This document shows, one piece after another, positions 21,384 to 33,211 of a DNA stretch of 64,000 nucleotides. Position 1 is the stretch's first letter, and each line of letters starts with the position of its first letter. A program made the translations under genes and the position numbers. Source of the DNA: Cryptomeria japonica (lineage: Eukaryota > Streptophyta > Pinopsida > Cupressales > Cupressaceae); the NCBI RefSeq assembly GCF_030272615.1, contig NC_081407.1:99061897-99125896 (forward strand), read 5' to 3'. The notes below the pieces were generated by a model. It searched no databases. It saw only the letters and a list, made by a program, of their open reading frames with translations, and was not told where the DNA came from.

Positions 21384-21514
21384 ACAAGAACCTCCATTAA
21401 CCAAGCCTCTGCCTTAGAAGACCCTCTATCCACAATTATTAGCCTATGAGGATCAGAATGATAGGCTAATCACTCAAGAATAGGAACGAGCTAAAAAGGG
21501 GACATTACAGAACA

Positions 21515-21934
21515 TATAGATACAAAGTGCAGTCGTGTACACTCATTTCCTTTATCAACATATTTTGCTGCCACTCCTTTTTCTTTCACCAATTCATCTG
21601 TTAAAATAATATTAGTATCTTCTATAATGGTCATCTTCTATTTTTAGCAGTCATCTTAGTTGTCGACTTATTTAGCTATTTAGCTTTTAGTCGACTTATT
21701 TAGCTTGTTAAATTTACTTTTTTTATGTAATTAGCTTTTAAGCTTAATTTAGCTTTCACGCTTAATTTAGCGTTTAGCTCTTTAGTCTTTTACTTTAACG
21801 TTATGTTCTAATTATAGAACATCGTCTTGTAACCTCTATATATACGTGTGTATAGCATTCAATGTAATTATCCGATTATTGAATCATTCATTCAATTTAT
21901 TTTTCATCATCAACCATTCAGTATTAACACAAAC
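21515..21934 (+). repeat. LTR-like AT-rich region with TTTAGC repeats
   Basis: Between 21660 and 21790 the motif TTATTTAGCTTTTAG and variants recur, including two copies of AGTCGACTTATTTAGCT. A plus-strand TATA-like CTCTATATATACGTG (21834-21848) is followed by ATTATTGAATCATTCATTCAA. This layout is typical of the U3-R-U5 part of a plant gypsy LTR, possibly belonging to the gypsy remnant that follows. LTR borders are not identifiable. Confidence 0.4.
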
Positions 21935-22690
21935 AAAAGCATTTCCTGATGCTAGAACTCTTTCTCTTGAACCATATGAAAAAACTAAGTCTATGACTTC
22001 ATCCTTTTCTATTTGTATCAATATCATATAAGTTGGAGACAAGCAATTGTCTATATTTTATATTAACTAAAGTTGAAAACAATCTTAAGTCAATAAGTTG
22101 CTATTGTGACTGAGCTCTCCTAAATGAAGATTTGCATCCAATTATCATTAAGTCACACTCAAGGAGGGTGATCCATGGAAAATCATATGCAAAACAAAGC
22201 AAGTTTTGTATCAGTGGCTTGTACTTCCTTTTGCATTTCATACTGCTCTGACTAATTTCACGAGGTATTTGCCATTCTGTCTCAAAAACAATAGCATTTC
22301 CTGATACTGGTAACTCTTTCTCTTGAACCATATGAAAAAACTAAGTCTATGACTTCATCCTTTTCTATTTGTATCAATATCATATAAGTTGGAGACAAGC
22401 AATTGTCTATATTTGATATTAACTAAAGTTGAAAACAATCTTAAGTCAATAAATTGCTATTGTGACTGAGCTCTCCTAAATGAAGATTTGCATCCAATTA
22501 TCATCAAGTGAGACTCAAGGAGGGTGATGCATGGAAAATTATATTCAAAACAAAGCAAGTTTTGTATCAGTGGCTTGTACTTCCTTTTGCATTTCATAAT
22601 GCTCCGACTAATTTCATGAGGTATTTGCCATTCTGTCTTGAATGATATACTGATTTTTGGCCAAATTGATTATGACCATCTAATGCATTA
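21935..22690 (+). pseudogene. Old Ty3/gypsy reverse transcriptase with tandem duplication
   Basis: Plus-strand codons with stops and shifts read FASNYHQVRLKEGDAWKIIF and LYQWLVLPFAFHNAPTNFMR. They correspond to the gypsy RT block SGYHQIRI...EWLVMPFGL.NAP. The same segment occurs twice, beginning at about 21935 and 22290 (period about 355 bp), with only scattered differences. It is a local tandem duplication within a dead element. The second copy continues into NDILIFGQIDYDHLMH, after which RNase H is largely missing. Confidence 0.75.
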
Positions 22691-23065
22691 ACGTTTATAT
22701 GGAGCTCAGAGTGAAGATTTTAATTCCAAGGAAGATTACCATATCCAGAGAGGTTTATGCTACAAGTTGGTGAAGTATTGGGTGCCTCAAAAGAAGAATT
22801 CAGCTAATGAGAGAGCCTCACACTTCAAAGGTTGTTGATCACATCGGTATGATAAAGATATTGGCACATTTACAAAGCTATTTATATTGGCCAAATATAC
22901 AAGTCAACATTGATAGATTCACAAGGGAATGAGTTTTGTGTAGAACAAGTAAACCTAGAAAAGAAGAAATTGGGATTGTGTATGCCACTATCGATTCCTT
23001 ATCGACCATAAGAAAGAAACTTCATAGATTTTGCAGTAACTTTCTTTGTCAATAAAGGCATCTGT
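22691..23065 (+). pseudogene. Old gypsy integrase zinc-finger region
   Basis: Codons read YWPNIQVNIDRFTRE, then LCRTSKPRKEEIGIVYA and FCSNF in shifting frames. This is the gypsy integrase segment ending the HHCC finger and entering the core. It is interrupted at about 23066 by the presumed solo LTR. Confidence 0.65.
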
Positions 23066-24390
23066 ATCATGGCCCCACTAGGATTACATTCTCCACCATC
23101 TCCTAGAAGGGAATAAAACAATGCATAAGATCCACTACCTAAGGAGATCACCAATCGACAAGTAAATAAACTTAATCATCATATAAAATACTTAATCACC
23201 ACACAAAGTGGTTGTCAAAGAGTGATGATTAAGCAGCGATTTTGTTAACAAAAGGGCATTGGGTAGTCCACAAGAGACACCTGTATTGGAAAAGAGGTGA
23301 CCGGAGGTGAGGGACACGACTCTCCATTCCCTCTTGAGGGATATAAAAGGATCACCATATCAAGGAAGAGGGGGCAACTAACAAGACAAAAATAAGTATA
23401 TAATCAGAAATCAAGCAGGAGGATCAAATAACAAGGAAGATAACAATAGGCAGGTAAAATTAAGGAAATCTGCAATTCAGAATATAGCCATACCTGATCT
23501 AGTAAACATTGTGGTATGAAAGGATATATGTTAAAATGTATGCTTGATGTATGCAGCGTGATAATGTTTTTAATGCATCCTTCCTCAGATACTAATATAA
23601 GAAACAATATGCATACAACAATAAATATATTTGATGCATAACATCTTATAAAAGATAATGTGGAATATCTAGATTTCTAGTCTATTTATCAAATTGCTGC
23701 AATCAATCATGGTGAATTGAGTGAGGGAATACAAGGAGGGAGAAACTGATATGAGATCCTCTTCTAAGTACACCTCATGGTGGATGGTTGGTGGCCTGCC
23801 ACATGAGCCCAAGGGGGGCAAGGTGTATCCCGCCCTTAGGCTTAGATGGGAAGGATGATCCGGGAACCCTATTGTAGTTTCCCCTCCAACCTCTACAATG
23901 GTTGATTGTTGGAATGGATTCAAAGAAGTCTCAATCATAGGAGGGTGAATAAGGTGGCACGAATAGGGAGGGCAGGTACAAGCTTCCTCACTAGGTACAT
24001 GACCTCATGAAATATGGATGGCGGAAGGCCACATGAGGCCAAGAGGGATGCTATATCCACTCTTGGGCCTAGTGTGAGGATCACTTCAAGCACCCTATCA
24101 TGTCTCCTTATCCGAGTCCCGCTATGGTTGAACCCGTATAATGAATTACAGATATTATATAATTAAGATGATTTTGAATATATGTTCTTTAACCCTAGAG
24201 GTAATAATTGATTTTATAAATTGTATCTTCAATAATTGTCTACCATGATTGCAGGATCTCAACCAGGATATATCTTTCTTTTACATTCTTTGGGTAAAGT
24301 TATATCTTTAACTATATTATGTTCTTTGTTTTTATTGAACTTGTGATTCTAGAGCAAAATATAGGGTAATCCCAAAAAGGGGACATTACA
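23066..24390. repeat. Probable solo LTR with an internal duplication
   Basis: The right end, CCAAAAAGGGGACATTACA at 24390, matches the LTR terminus seen at 10792, 21509, 28670 and 58563. The left end is placed where gypsy integrase similarity stops; I find no exact TSD. Inside, 23750-23890 and 23975-24130 are diverged copies of each other (shared GGCC(A)CATGAG(G)CCAAG, GGATGATCCGGG versus GGATCACTTC). The minus-strand ORF 23669-23938 lies across the first copy and is not convincing. Confidence 0.45.
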
Positions 24391-25560
24391 ATGTGATTAC
24401 TTTTTAACCATTGTAGGCCGATTCGGTAAGACTTGCTTTCTCATTCCATGAAGAAAACCAATAAAAGAAATGGTGTGGCTGATTTTTTGTTGCACTGATG
24501 ATTGGATTTACTTTTTGTAGAACTAGTAAGCCTAGAAAAAAAAAAGTCGGGATAGTGTATGCCCCTACCGGTTCCTTCTAGACCATAGCAAAGGAGCTTC
24601 AAAGATTTTGCAGTAACTTTGTCTTTGTCAACAAAAACAAGTGATTACTTTTTTTACCATTTAGAGACCGGTAAGGTGTGTTTTCTCATTTCATGCAAGC
24701 AAACAACTAAAGGCAATTGTCTGGTTGATTTGGTTTTTCACTAATGATTGGGTTTACTTTTTGTGAACCTAGTTCTATCATTTCATTAATGGATATCATG
24801 AGAAAGTGTCAGGCCACATTGTGAGAAACAAAGGATACAAAGTTAAAGAGATCAACTTTGTTTAATCCACAAACAGATGATCAGACCAAATTGATCAATA
24901 TAACATTAGTGCAGCACTTGTTTATAATAGGAATCATCTTAAATATTAAGATTATACATCAGCAATCCTGTAGCAGAGCATCCTTAAACATGGTTTCGTT
25001 ATTTGCTTCCTAGTAGTTCAGACATAGTGATGGAACTGTCACAAGAAAAGTAAGAAAATCTGAAAAAGTGAATTCAAAAACCTGTAGCACTAAGATCATT
25101 ATTGACAAGATGGAATAAATAAACCTCAAGTGTAAGAGGTTAACGGATGATAAATCTAAGTACAAAGAGCAACATGATAGGCATGGAGTTTACCAAAAGT
25201 TCCAGATTACAGACAAAGCATGATTGCTCAACCAAACAAAGCCTCCAAGTTAAGAAACAAAGTTGAAACCCTTATGTGTGGTTCATTTTAAATTCTTGAA
25301 CAAGTTGGTAAAAATAAATTCAGATTATATCTCCCTCCATACATTAGGTATTCCTTCTCTGCTAGATGACAAAGAAGGGATTCCGTTGTCCTACATTGAA
25401 GATCTATTACCTAATTCTCAAAAAGAATTAGGCAAAGATGTATTGCAGAAGCATGTAAGAATATTCATGAAGGGAGAGAAGGACAATTGGCATGGGAATG
25501 AAAGGAAAATTTCCACGGAAAGCCAAGTTTATTGAGTTTCTAAGAAATTATAAGGATCTT
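24391..25560 (+). pseudogene. Old gypsy integrase core and C-terminus, rearranged
   Basis: Three overlapping integrase pieces follow one another: VGRFGKTCFLIP at 24410, SKPRKKKKVG...VYAPT at 24520, then FNPQTDDQTKLINITLVQHL at 24870. The zinc-finger-to-core part is therefore present more than once (compare 22940-23060). After 25160 comes the C-terminal region, YKEQHDRHGVYQKFQITDKA, then ILEQVGKNKFRLYLPPY, then an ORF (25263-25535) with LLDDKEGIPLSYIEDLLPNS and LGKDVLQKHVRIFMKGEKDN. These are the end of a gypsy pol. Confidence 0.7.
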
Positions 25561-25959
25561 GATTAAGAATGCTCTACAGAGTTGAGTGAGAGAGTTTGTA
25601 TTTGCAGTGAGGTGCATAGCAATCGCAAGTGTAAATATACTGTAATCATGTTGAATGTGCCATTATAGCCAGTACCTCATAAGATTGCAAAGAGAAAGTG
25701 GCAAGAGAAAGAAAAGGTCCTTACTCACCTAGAGTTCTTTCCAACATTTAGTTCTCAAAGATAACCTGATGTTTATGCTTTGTTCTTGTGCTTTTAATTC
25801 CTATTTGATGTAAATTATCCATACAATAATCTGTTATCACTGCACTTCACCATCTCAACTCTAACCACAAATTTGATCTTAGGAAAATTATAAGGGAAAT
25901 TGGACAAGCCAGCTATTATAAGGATTAGGTGGCATTGTTTTAATAAATTAGATAGAAAA
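25561..25959. other. Spacer between two gypsy remnants, nothing recognised
   Basis: There is no ORF or clear LTR border. It could hold the degraded 3' end of the first gypsy copy. Confidence 0.3.
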
Positions 25960-27416
25960 TTTTAAGAAATAAATGACATTGAGGCAATTTGTTGGTATTA
26001 GCAAATCTTATCATAAGCATCTGACACATATGATCAATATTTTTCAAGTTATTCCTCAGCGACAAGATATGTGAGTATACTAGTCTATCTGGAGCGCATG
26101 ATTCATGCGTATAAAGTTAATCCAGAGAAAGTAAAAGCCATTTTAACTGGCTCAAGCCTGCCAAAGTGAGATTTGTATTGAGAGTTTAATTCTTGAAAAA
26201 AAGAAACATATCCTTTTCTGTAAGAGTATCACTTCCATTACAACAAGGAATAAATCCTTTGCTCGGAAGAGATCAATAAAATCCATATGTTGAGCTGTGG
26301 CAAAAGATTAACAATGGTCCAAATTTGGCACTACTTAACTTGCAACTGACATTTGAGGTGAAAACATATGCAAGTAAATTATATTATAGGTGTTGTCTTA
26401 CTGTGAGGAAATAAGCTTGTTTGTTATCATACAAAGTTGCTTAATGGAGGAATTTTGAATTACTACACCTACGACAAGTATTTTTGTGCCCCTTTTCAAT
26501 AACTTGAGAAAAGAAAATATTATTTAATGGGAAAACAAAAAACCACCCACACAGATCACAAACTACTTCAATGTTTGCTAGCACCATTCAAATTGCAGCA
26601 AATGTGACATTATAAATGTATAGGTTTATTGCAAAAATTTTATTTGGTTATCAAGTCTAAAAAAGATGACTATCAAATTGGTTAATGTATTGTATACACA
26701 ACCTTTTATTTTTGTTTTGGGCAGTGTATACCATCTTGAACCATTGTCCATGAAGCATATAGTTAAGAATAAGAACATGATACAAACTGTGGGGATTTAT
26801 TCCCACATTTGCAAGGGGATAGGAGTGCATATTTTGAGCTGAAAGAATTTTACTAAAGCAAAGGAGGTTTCCTCTAAAAGTTGGGATGGCTTTGTGTGCC
26901 TCAAGAGGTAAGAGTTTAGCCAATGAAGAAGCCTCATCTATCATATGTTGCAAGTCAATTTGATATGACAAATACAGTGGCACATTTGCAAAGGCGTATG
27001 TATAGGCCCAAACATGCAAATTCATGTTGCAAAATTCATAAGGGAGTGTAGACTGTTTAGAATAAGCAAGCCTAATGAAAGAATCTTGGAATTGTATGTA
27101 CCAACATTGGTTTCTTTTATGCAATTAGGATAGAAATATATTTTGTATTTTTCATCCACAAATGAATGGTCAAACTGAAGTCGCTAATCAAACATCAGTG
27201 TAACTCGTCAAACATGCAAATTCATGTTGCAAAATTCATAAGTCGGTGTGTTTTGTTTAGCATAAGCAAGCCTAATGAAAGAATCTTGGAATTGTATTTT
27301 CCAACATCGATTTCTTTTATGTCATTAGGATAGGAATTTTCATTGGGATTTTATATTTTTCATCCACAAATGAATGGTCAACCTTAAGTGTTTAATCAAA
27401 CAGTGGTGTAATGTAA
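25960..27416 (+). pseudogene. Second old gypsy remnant: RT end, RNase H, integrase start
   Basis: Plus-strand codons with many stops read MIHAYKVNPEKVKAIL (RT connection), then LNGGILNYYTYDKYFCA and THTDHKLLQ (RNase H), then TNTVAHLQRRMYRP and KFIRECRLF (integrase zinc region), then FHPQMNGQTEVANQ. The zinc-to-core piece is repeated in part (27000-27190 and 27205-27400). The copy is cut at 27416 by element O and resumes after 58568. The ORF on the opposite strand at 26657-27124 is a shadow. Confidence 0.75.
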
Positions 27417-28670
27417 TGGGCACTCTAGAATGCCCAAAAACTAAACCAACTACTGATAGGAATTTAGTCAAACAGTTTGCATCCAACTCCTTATTTCTTC
27501 ATTTAATGTTTAAACTCCTTATGGCTTCGGAAATGAAATGTTTGTCTGTTTTTAAGTCTTTACATAGATTTGAAATCACATAGCATGAACTAGAAAGAAA
27601 TTACACTAATATGCAAGATGAAGATTGAACTACTGCTGATACGATATTATTTCTAGAATTTATAAAATCAAATACATAGCAGATTTTTCAACTCACTAAA
27701 TACTCCAGCATTTTTGACATAATGTTCCAACAATGACTTCCCATCTTGCTACTACAGTAACATGAATAGTGTCATGCTACAGTAACGTGAATAGTGTTGT
27801 GCTATAGTGGCGTGAATAGTGTCGTGCTACAATAACATGAATAGTGTTGCGCTACAATGCTGCTACAGTATTAATTAGTCTTCAATCAGTCCAATATCTT
27901 CATAAAATCATCCCTTCAGAATGGTATAAGCATTGGACAAGAAGTGAAGAAGGTATGAGCAAAACACCAAATCTGCCTGTAGCTGGAGATGTACCCAATC
28001 TACCTGCTAATGAAGCTGATAGCAATGGATTCCAAAGGCCAAACCCCAAAGGAATGATGTCTAGAATGTCACAAGAGAGGATAGACGTCCCCTAATGCCA
28101 AGAACAGACCTGCAACTCACACATCAATTTCTTCTCATATTCAACATGCTGAATGAAGCCACAAAAGCTTCCTTTTATTCTTTCTCCAAGGGTCGAGCCA
28201 ACTCACTTGAGCAATGTGGGATAAAAGATGTGCAATATAAAACATATTAAAATATTCACTTATGTCTCCCTTGGGTGCCCCTTTAATTTGCACACATCCC
28301 CATAAAATAAATATTAAAGTAACACTTTAATATTTTACAATTAAATTAAATGTTACTTTAATAACACTTCAGGCATTAAAATATATTAGCAATCGGACTC
28401 CAAATAGCACGAGTGATAGCTCGTTAGAAAGCTCTTGCCGAGGAGTATCGAATCCAATCACTAAAACTAGCCTCTGTTGTGTCCTGTTGACTTACTAAAA
28501 ATAGTAAGTATGCCTAAAACTAAGTAAATCAACTCTGTTTTGGCCCAAACTGGAAATGACTAGGCCAAAACACTCCAGGATCCCCTTAAACCCTTCGTTA
28601 GCCCTCGAGACCATGTAGAGTTGGGCTAACGCACATACACTTGGTCAATTGCTAAAGTGGGGACATTACA
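27417..28670 (-). repeat. 3' LTR of chromovirus O
   Basis: 1254 bp, similar throughout to 57286-58563. It contains four copies of a 25-bp tandem unit (GCTACAGTAACRTGAATAGT plus five variable bases) at 27751-27858; the other LTR has five. The ORF 27844-28095 also exists in the other LTR and is probably chance, though it is conserved between copies. Confidence 0.95.
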
Positions 28671-29149
28671 GTCCGCCCCCCTTGAAATTGCTTGTCCTCA
28701 AGCAATCTCAGTCCAGCCTGTTGTATCATCTGCTCATTCTCCCATGTAGCATCTTCCTCCGGCAGGTCTCTCCATCTGACCAAATACTCCTTCACTATCC
28801 CGTTTTTGAGTTTCCTCTCTCTGGTGTCCAGAATAGCCTCAGGTACTAACACGAGCTTCCCCTCCTCATCCAAAGGGGGTAAATCTTCAAAAGGCACTAC
28901 ATTCTGACCAATGGCTTTCTTAAGCCTAGACACATGAAATACATTGTGTACTCGACTACCCTCTGGAAGCTCAAGCTCATAGGCGACTTCGCCCACTCTG
29001 CAAATCACCCTGTATGGACCATAAAATCTAGGCTTCAGCTTCTCTGCTCCGCTCCTCTTGAGCGATGACTGCCTATATGGATGTAGCCTCAAATACACCA
29101 TGTCCCCCACCTCGAAACTGCATTCTACCCTATGTTGGTCAGCATACAA
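28652..29149 (-). pseudogene. Chromovirus O integrase C-terminus and chromodomain
   Basis: The ORF begins inside the polyprotein (YADQHRVECSFEVGDMVYLR) and continues with the GPY/F region KPRFYGPYRVICRVGEVAYE and VHNVFHVSRLKKAIG. It ends with a chromodomain: PEAILDTRERKLKNGIVKEY, LVRWRDLPEEDATWENEQMI. Chromodomains in this position are thought to steer integration to particular chromatin. The frame reads through into the LTR by a few codons. It is interrupted upstream by TAG stops at about 29155 and 29170. Confidence 0.93.
28671..28683 (-). promoter_or_regulatory. Polypurine tract of chromovirus O
   Basis: Minus strand AAGGGGGGCGGAC lies directly before the LTR start TGTAATGTCCCC. Confidence 0.8.
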
Positions 29150-29159
29150 CTTCTACTGA

Positions 29160-29909
29160 TTTTGAGCTTGCTATATATTCTCCTTGAGCGCTCTCAGGAT
29201 ATCCTGACTATGCTGCAACAGATCCTTGGCTTTGGGCACTCTGTTGTCCCCCAAAGCCAAATCCATGAAGCTTGGTGCTTCATACCCATACAATGCCATA
29301 AATGGAGTCATCTTGATGGTCATGTGATATGTGGTAATGTAAAAATACTCCCCCATGTGTAACCATCTGACCCAAGCTCTCTGTTGTGCAGTCACATAGT
29401 TCTGTAAATAACCTTCCACCCATTTATTTACTATCTTCGTCTGCCCATCTGTCTAAGGATGGTAGCTCGTACTAGGTGTAAGATCTGTACCGCATAGCGT
29501 GAACAACTCTTGCCAAAATGCGCTCATGAACTTGCTATCCCTGTCACTAACAATAAATCTCAGTAGCCCATGCAACCTAAAAATCTCTCTAAAGAACAAA
29601 TATGCTACTTGAGTTGTTGTGTAAGTAAAAGGAGTAGCAAAGAAGTGAGCGAACTTCATCAATCTGTCTACAACCACATAAATGCAATCTCTTCCCTGCA
29701 CTCATGGTAAACCAATGATGAAGTCCATAGAAATGCTTTCCCATTTCCTGTCCGGAATGGACAAGGGTTGTAGTAAACCTGCAGGAAACGTGTTCTCTCC
29801 CTTATTCTGCTGACAAACTGCACACTCCCTGACATACCTCTGAACATCATCCTTGAGCCCTCTCCATGAGAACCGCTCTCGGATCTACCTGTAGGTCTTG
29901 AAGACCTCC
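29160..29909 (-). pseudogene. Chromovirus O integrase core
   Basis: The zinc-finger end is [17 protein letters not shown]. The core holds a conserved MDFIIGLP with the first Asp, VQGRDCIYVVVDRLMKFAHF, FIVSDRDSKFMSAFWQELF with the second Asp, and STSYHP before a stop, then TDGQT. Premature TAG and TGA codons stand where the family has Gln (HPQTDGQ) or Arg. The upstream part of the integrase lies right of element C at 36992-37030, ending AGHP. Confidence 0.92.
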
Positions 29910-29914
29910 GGATG

Positions 29915-31489
29915 TGGTGCAGGAGCACCCTTCTAAGGGCTCCCACCATTTGATTTTGTTGTGATTTGCTTCTTAATGAAGCCCTGTAAATGTAATAAGA
30001 GCCAAGAGCTCGTTGGTTTTATTTTAGGTCCTAGGGTCTCAGATCTAGGTTGAGTTTTCTTTTGCAGCTGAGGTATGTGAGCCTATTTGATGAATTTAGG
30101 GTCCCTTTAGCATGGTTGAGTCCATAGGATAGACCAATGTAGGCTTAAAATCCAAGAAAAGCAACATTGCAAAAGTTGCTCAAAAGTTGCAAAAAGTTGC
30201 TTGACAACTTTTCAAAGTTGTCATGCAACTTTTCCTCCGAATAGGTCTTAAACCTAAGTTTGGCGTTGGGAACCCTAACCCTAGCGCACAAACCGAGGCA
30301 TAGATAATATAAATTGTTTCAAACCCTAAAAAGAGGGGTTGGAATGTCAGTTTGTACGGCAGAAGGAAAAAGACCTGGACTGTAATTGTTTTGTTGTTGC
30401 CAGTCGACACAAATGGAGTAAAGAAAGAAAGTTAACGGCTTGATTTGCAGACAAAACCATGTTGAGAAACTTGTATGGTGTATATACTTCCTTTTTGAGC
30501 ATTTTATCTAGGTTTTGCTTTGTCAGTGTTGAGTGTTTGTAAATATTTTGTAGTTTCCTTCTTTACTGTCCAGTTTTGGACTATTTTGTGAGAATGGGTT
30601 GAGCACTCCTTTCCCCATTGTGGAAACACCATGAAACCATGGGGAACAGAAGTTCAGACCTTGTACAGTAGCTCAGAGGAAGCAGGCCCCTGGAAGATGC
30701 AGGGAAGCCTATCAAAGACCCACTCCTAGGCGAGACTGGTCTGTGCCCGGCTAGGAAGGGTCAAGGTTACCGAGCTCGGTAAATAGCAAGGAAGGTCAAG
30801 GAAGGAGGCATCCTTTGGAGGAGTTGAAAAAGAGTGTGTTGTGCATCACTGGTGAGAAGGAGGAGTTCCCACCAATCCAAACGAGGTGGTGAAGACAGCA
30901 AACCATCTTTGTGACCCTGGCAAGCTTAGAAACCCTTAAAAACCCTAAATTCACCTAGGGCAGTGTACGGACACTTGGGGGTCCCAAAACCAGGAAAATA
31001 CTTGAGCATTGGACAAATGAATAGCAGTCCCTTTGGGGAGTTTTGAAATATTAGACATTGTTTGCAAGAGGAATCCCTAGAAGTCTGAAATGGAGGCCTA
31101 ATAGGGGCTCATTCCTTGTAGCCCTATTTTGTAGGAAAAAGACAAAATGGTGAAATCGGTAACAAAGAGGATTGTCAAAACCTCTTGGGGGCACATGAAG
31201 GGTTGCAAAAACATGTCTAAGACCTGTCCTATCCTTGCTAGAACCTGAGAAGGTGTAGGAAGAGTTAAGCCCTTATTAGTCTATGTAAGGGTTTTTGGAG
31301 CTAGTGTGTTAGCTGAGAGCTTAGGAGAAGAAATAGTTATTATTGGTGGGTGGATTGGGCAAGATCAGGGGATTCCATAGGCAAGGGAAGTCCTAGAGAC
31401 CTTGGGGTGTGGCAAATAGCACCCGGTGATCCAAGGAAAGGATCAAAGAGCATAGACTAGGCTAGTCTATCCCAAGAGCCGTCCCATCA
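29915..31489 (+). repeat. 5' LTR of chromovirus C
   Basis: 1575 bp. It contains clustered AAAGTTGC/GCAACTTT words at 30163-30235 that form inverted repeats. The minus-strand ORF 30180-30410 is a shadow repeated in the other LTR. Confidence 0.95.
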
Positions 31490-31492
31490 GAT

Positions 31493-31504
31493 TGGTATCA
31501 GAGC
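31493..31504 (+). promoter_or_regulatory. Primer-binding site of chromovirus C
   Basis: TGGTATCAGAGC lies three bases after the LTR end CCCATCA: the initiator-Met tRNA site. Confidence 0.93.
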
Positions 31505-31529
31505 GAGTTAAAGATTTGGTGGACCATGC

Positions 31530-32700
31530 ATGTCTCTATATTTTGGTGAATCAGTAGGGGAGAACATAATGGTCACTAATGCAGAGTTGGCTAAGGAGGT
31601 AGAAGAACAAAAGGAGAAAAATAGACTCCTTGAAGATGCTATGAGTGAGATAAGGGATAAGCTGCAAGAAGTGGTTGATCAGAGGGCACAAGGACTCTGG
31701 AATGTGGACACCAGTGATAGAGGCAAGAAAGATATTGATATAGATGATATCATACCTGAACCAGACCCCTTGATCAATGAAGAACCTTTTCTAAAGGCCA
31801 TCAAGGCCTTGAATACAAAATCTTTTGAAGGATTGCCACTTTTCAGTGGAAGGATGGATATTGATACCGTCATGGAATGGATTGAGGGTATGGAGAACCA
31901 TTTTGAGTGTGAAGGTGCGATAGAAGCTCAAAAGGTTAAGGTTGCCAAATCAAGACTAAGGGGAGCAGCCTTGACATGGTGGAAGTACTTGCAAGAAGAG
32001 AGAATCAGCATGGGAAAGCTACCTATTGCAAATTGGAAGGCCATGGTGAGTAAGATCAAGGAGAACTACTTGCCAGAGATTATGAAGTTCAACTTCATAA
32101 GAAGAGACAGGGATTGAAGTAGAAAGACCTTGATGTAGCCTCTTACACATAAGAGTTTCAGAAGCTTTGTCTTAGATCCAAAGTCCAAGAAGAGGAATCA
32201 ATCAAGGTGGCTAGGTATCTAGGTGGTCTAAAGTGAAACATTCAAGAGGAGATAAGTCTATGGACTCCTACCACTGTCCAAAAGTGTCATCAACTTGCTG
32301 TTAAGTTGGAAAAGAGGAACAAAAGGAAGGGAGACTCCAACAATAGGGATAGAGGCAGAGGTAGAGAACAAATGAATCACCGAGGTGGTTACCAAAGCAA
32401 GGGAAATGAGCAAAGGAATCAAGGAGAGTCCAAGTTGACTGAGCATAACAACGAAACCAATCTCAGAGGAGGCCATTCTAGAGGAAGAGGTGCACAAGGG
32501 GGTCCAAACAGGGGCAGAGGTACCGATAGAGGTAATTCCTACTTTGCAACCATGAAATGCTACAATTATGGTCAATTGGGACACTCGGCCTATAGATGTC
32601 CTGACAAGCCTACCTCATCAAACAGTGGAAAGAGGGTTGCTTATGCTCATGAAGACACATCAAGTAGAAAAACACTTGAGGTGGACCATATTGAGTCAGA
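31530..32700 (+). pseudogene. Chromovirus C gag
   Basis: The N-terminal ORF (31530-32117) starts with a coiled-coil-like acidic stretch (AELAKEVEEQKEKNRLLEDA) and the retrotransposon gag domain (EWIEGMENHFECEGAI, RLRGAALTWWKYLQEERIS). A stop at about 32115 and a shift separate it from the basic region at 32306-32640 (RGRGREQMNHRGGYQSKGNE), which ends in the zinc knuckle CYNYGQLGHSAYRC. The second Cys of the CX2CX4HX4C pattern is Tyr, so the knuckle is defective. An in-frame ATG at 31569 (MVTNAELAKE) is a possible alternative start. Confidence 0.88.
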
Positions 32701-33211
32701 AATTGGAGAAAACATGATGTTCAATAGGGTCCTGATGAGACAGCCGGTTAAGAAAGAACCTAAGCATAGGAGAGCATTGTTTAGGGTGAGATGCAAAATC
32801 CTTGGTAAGGTTTGCAAGGTGATAGTTGATTCAAGGTCAACTGATAACATCATATCAGAGGAGGCAGCCAAGAAGTTGAAACTCACTAAGATACCCCACA
32901 CTAGTCCCTACAAGGTGACATGGTTGAATCAAGAGCAGAGTGTGCTTGTCAATGAACAAACTTGGGTGGAGTTTTCTATTAGAGGGTACAAGGACAAGAT
33001 CCTTTGTGATGTGTTACCCATGGATGCTTATCATCTGCTACTCGGTAGACCCTGGCAATTTGATAGGAAGGTGATCTATGATGGAGTGGAGAACTCCATT
33101 TCCTTCAAGAAGGATAGTAGAACCTTTAAGATTCAGTCTCTGACAGAGAATGAGGGAGGAACCTCAAGAACACCTAGTGTCTTACTTAACATTGGTAAAT
33201 AATTCTTACAC
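32701..33211 (+). pseudogene. Chromovirus C protease
   Basis: It continues in the gag-knuckle frame. The region RCKILGKVCKVIVDSRSTDN is the retropepsin active site, but the catalytic D-S/T-G reads DSRSTDN, with Gly replaced by Arg. The flap and C-terminal motif follow (LPMDAYHLLLGRPWQFDRKV), with the expected LGRPW. The frame ends with a stop at 33200. Loss of the active-site Gly should inactivate it. Confidence 0.85.

Larger units (their letters stand above)
13887..21509 (-). mobile_element. Probable solo LTR (about 1.65 kb) split by a copia element
   Basis: The sequence TGTAATATCCC at 13887 and GGGGACATTACA ending at 21509 form TG...CA ends with matching inverted termini. They are flanked by GAACA at 13882-13886 and 21510-21514. 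Removing the copia insertion (15415-21383 plus one ACAAG) leaves about 1.65 kb. The minus strand has a TATA box (ATTATATAAAGGC, near 14855) and no internal coding region, as expected of a solo LTR. The ORF 14606-14791 would lie in R/U5 and is not considered a gene. The boundary at 13887 rests on the 5-bp match and the terminal motif, so it is moderately secure; the 21509 end is clearer. Confidence 0.55.

Noticed and set aside
26657-27124. 155-codon minus-strand ORF
   Set aside because: The plus strand here is degraded gypsy RNase H/integrase; the ORF has no motif and is a shadow.
27751-27858. Spaced repeats that might suggest a CRISPR array
   Set aside because: The units are contiguous tandem 25-bp repeats in a plant LTR, without unique spacers or cas genes.
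27844-28095. 83-codon ORF in the O LTR, also at 57738-57989
   Set aside because: It is preserved in both LTRs because they are copies. No start context, domain or role is visible; left as LTR sequence.
30180-30410. 76-codon ORF in the C LTR, also at 35654-35908
   Set aside because: Its presence in both copies only reflects LTR duplication. It has no domain and spans the AAAGTTGC repeats.
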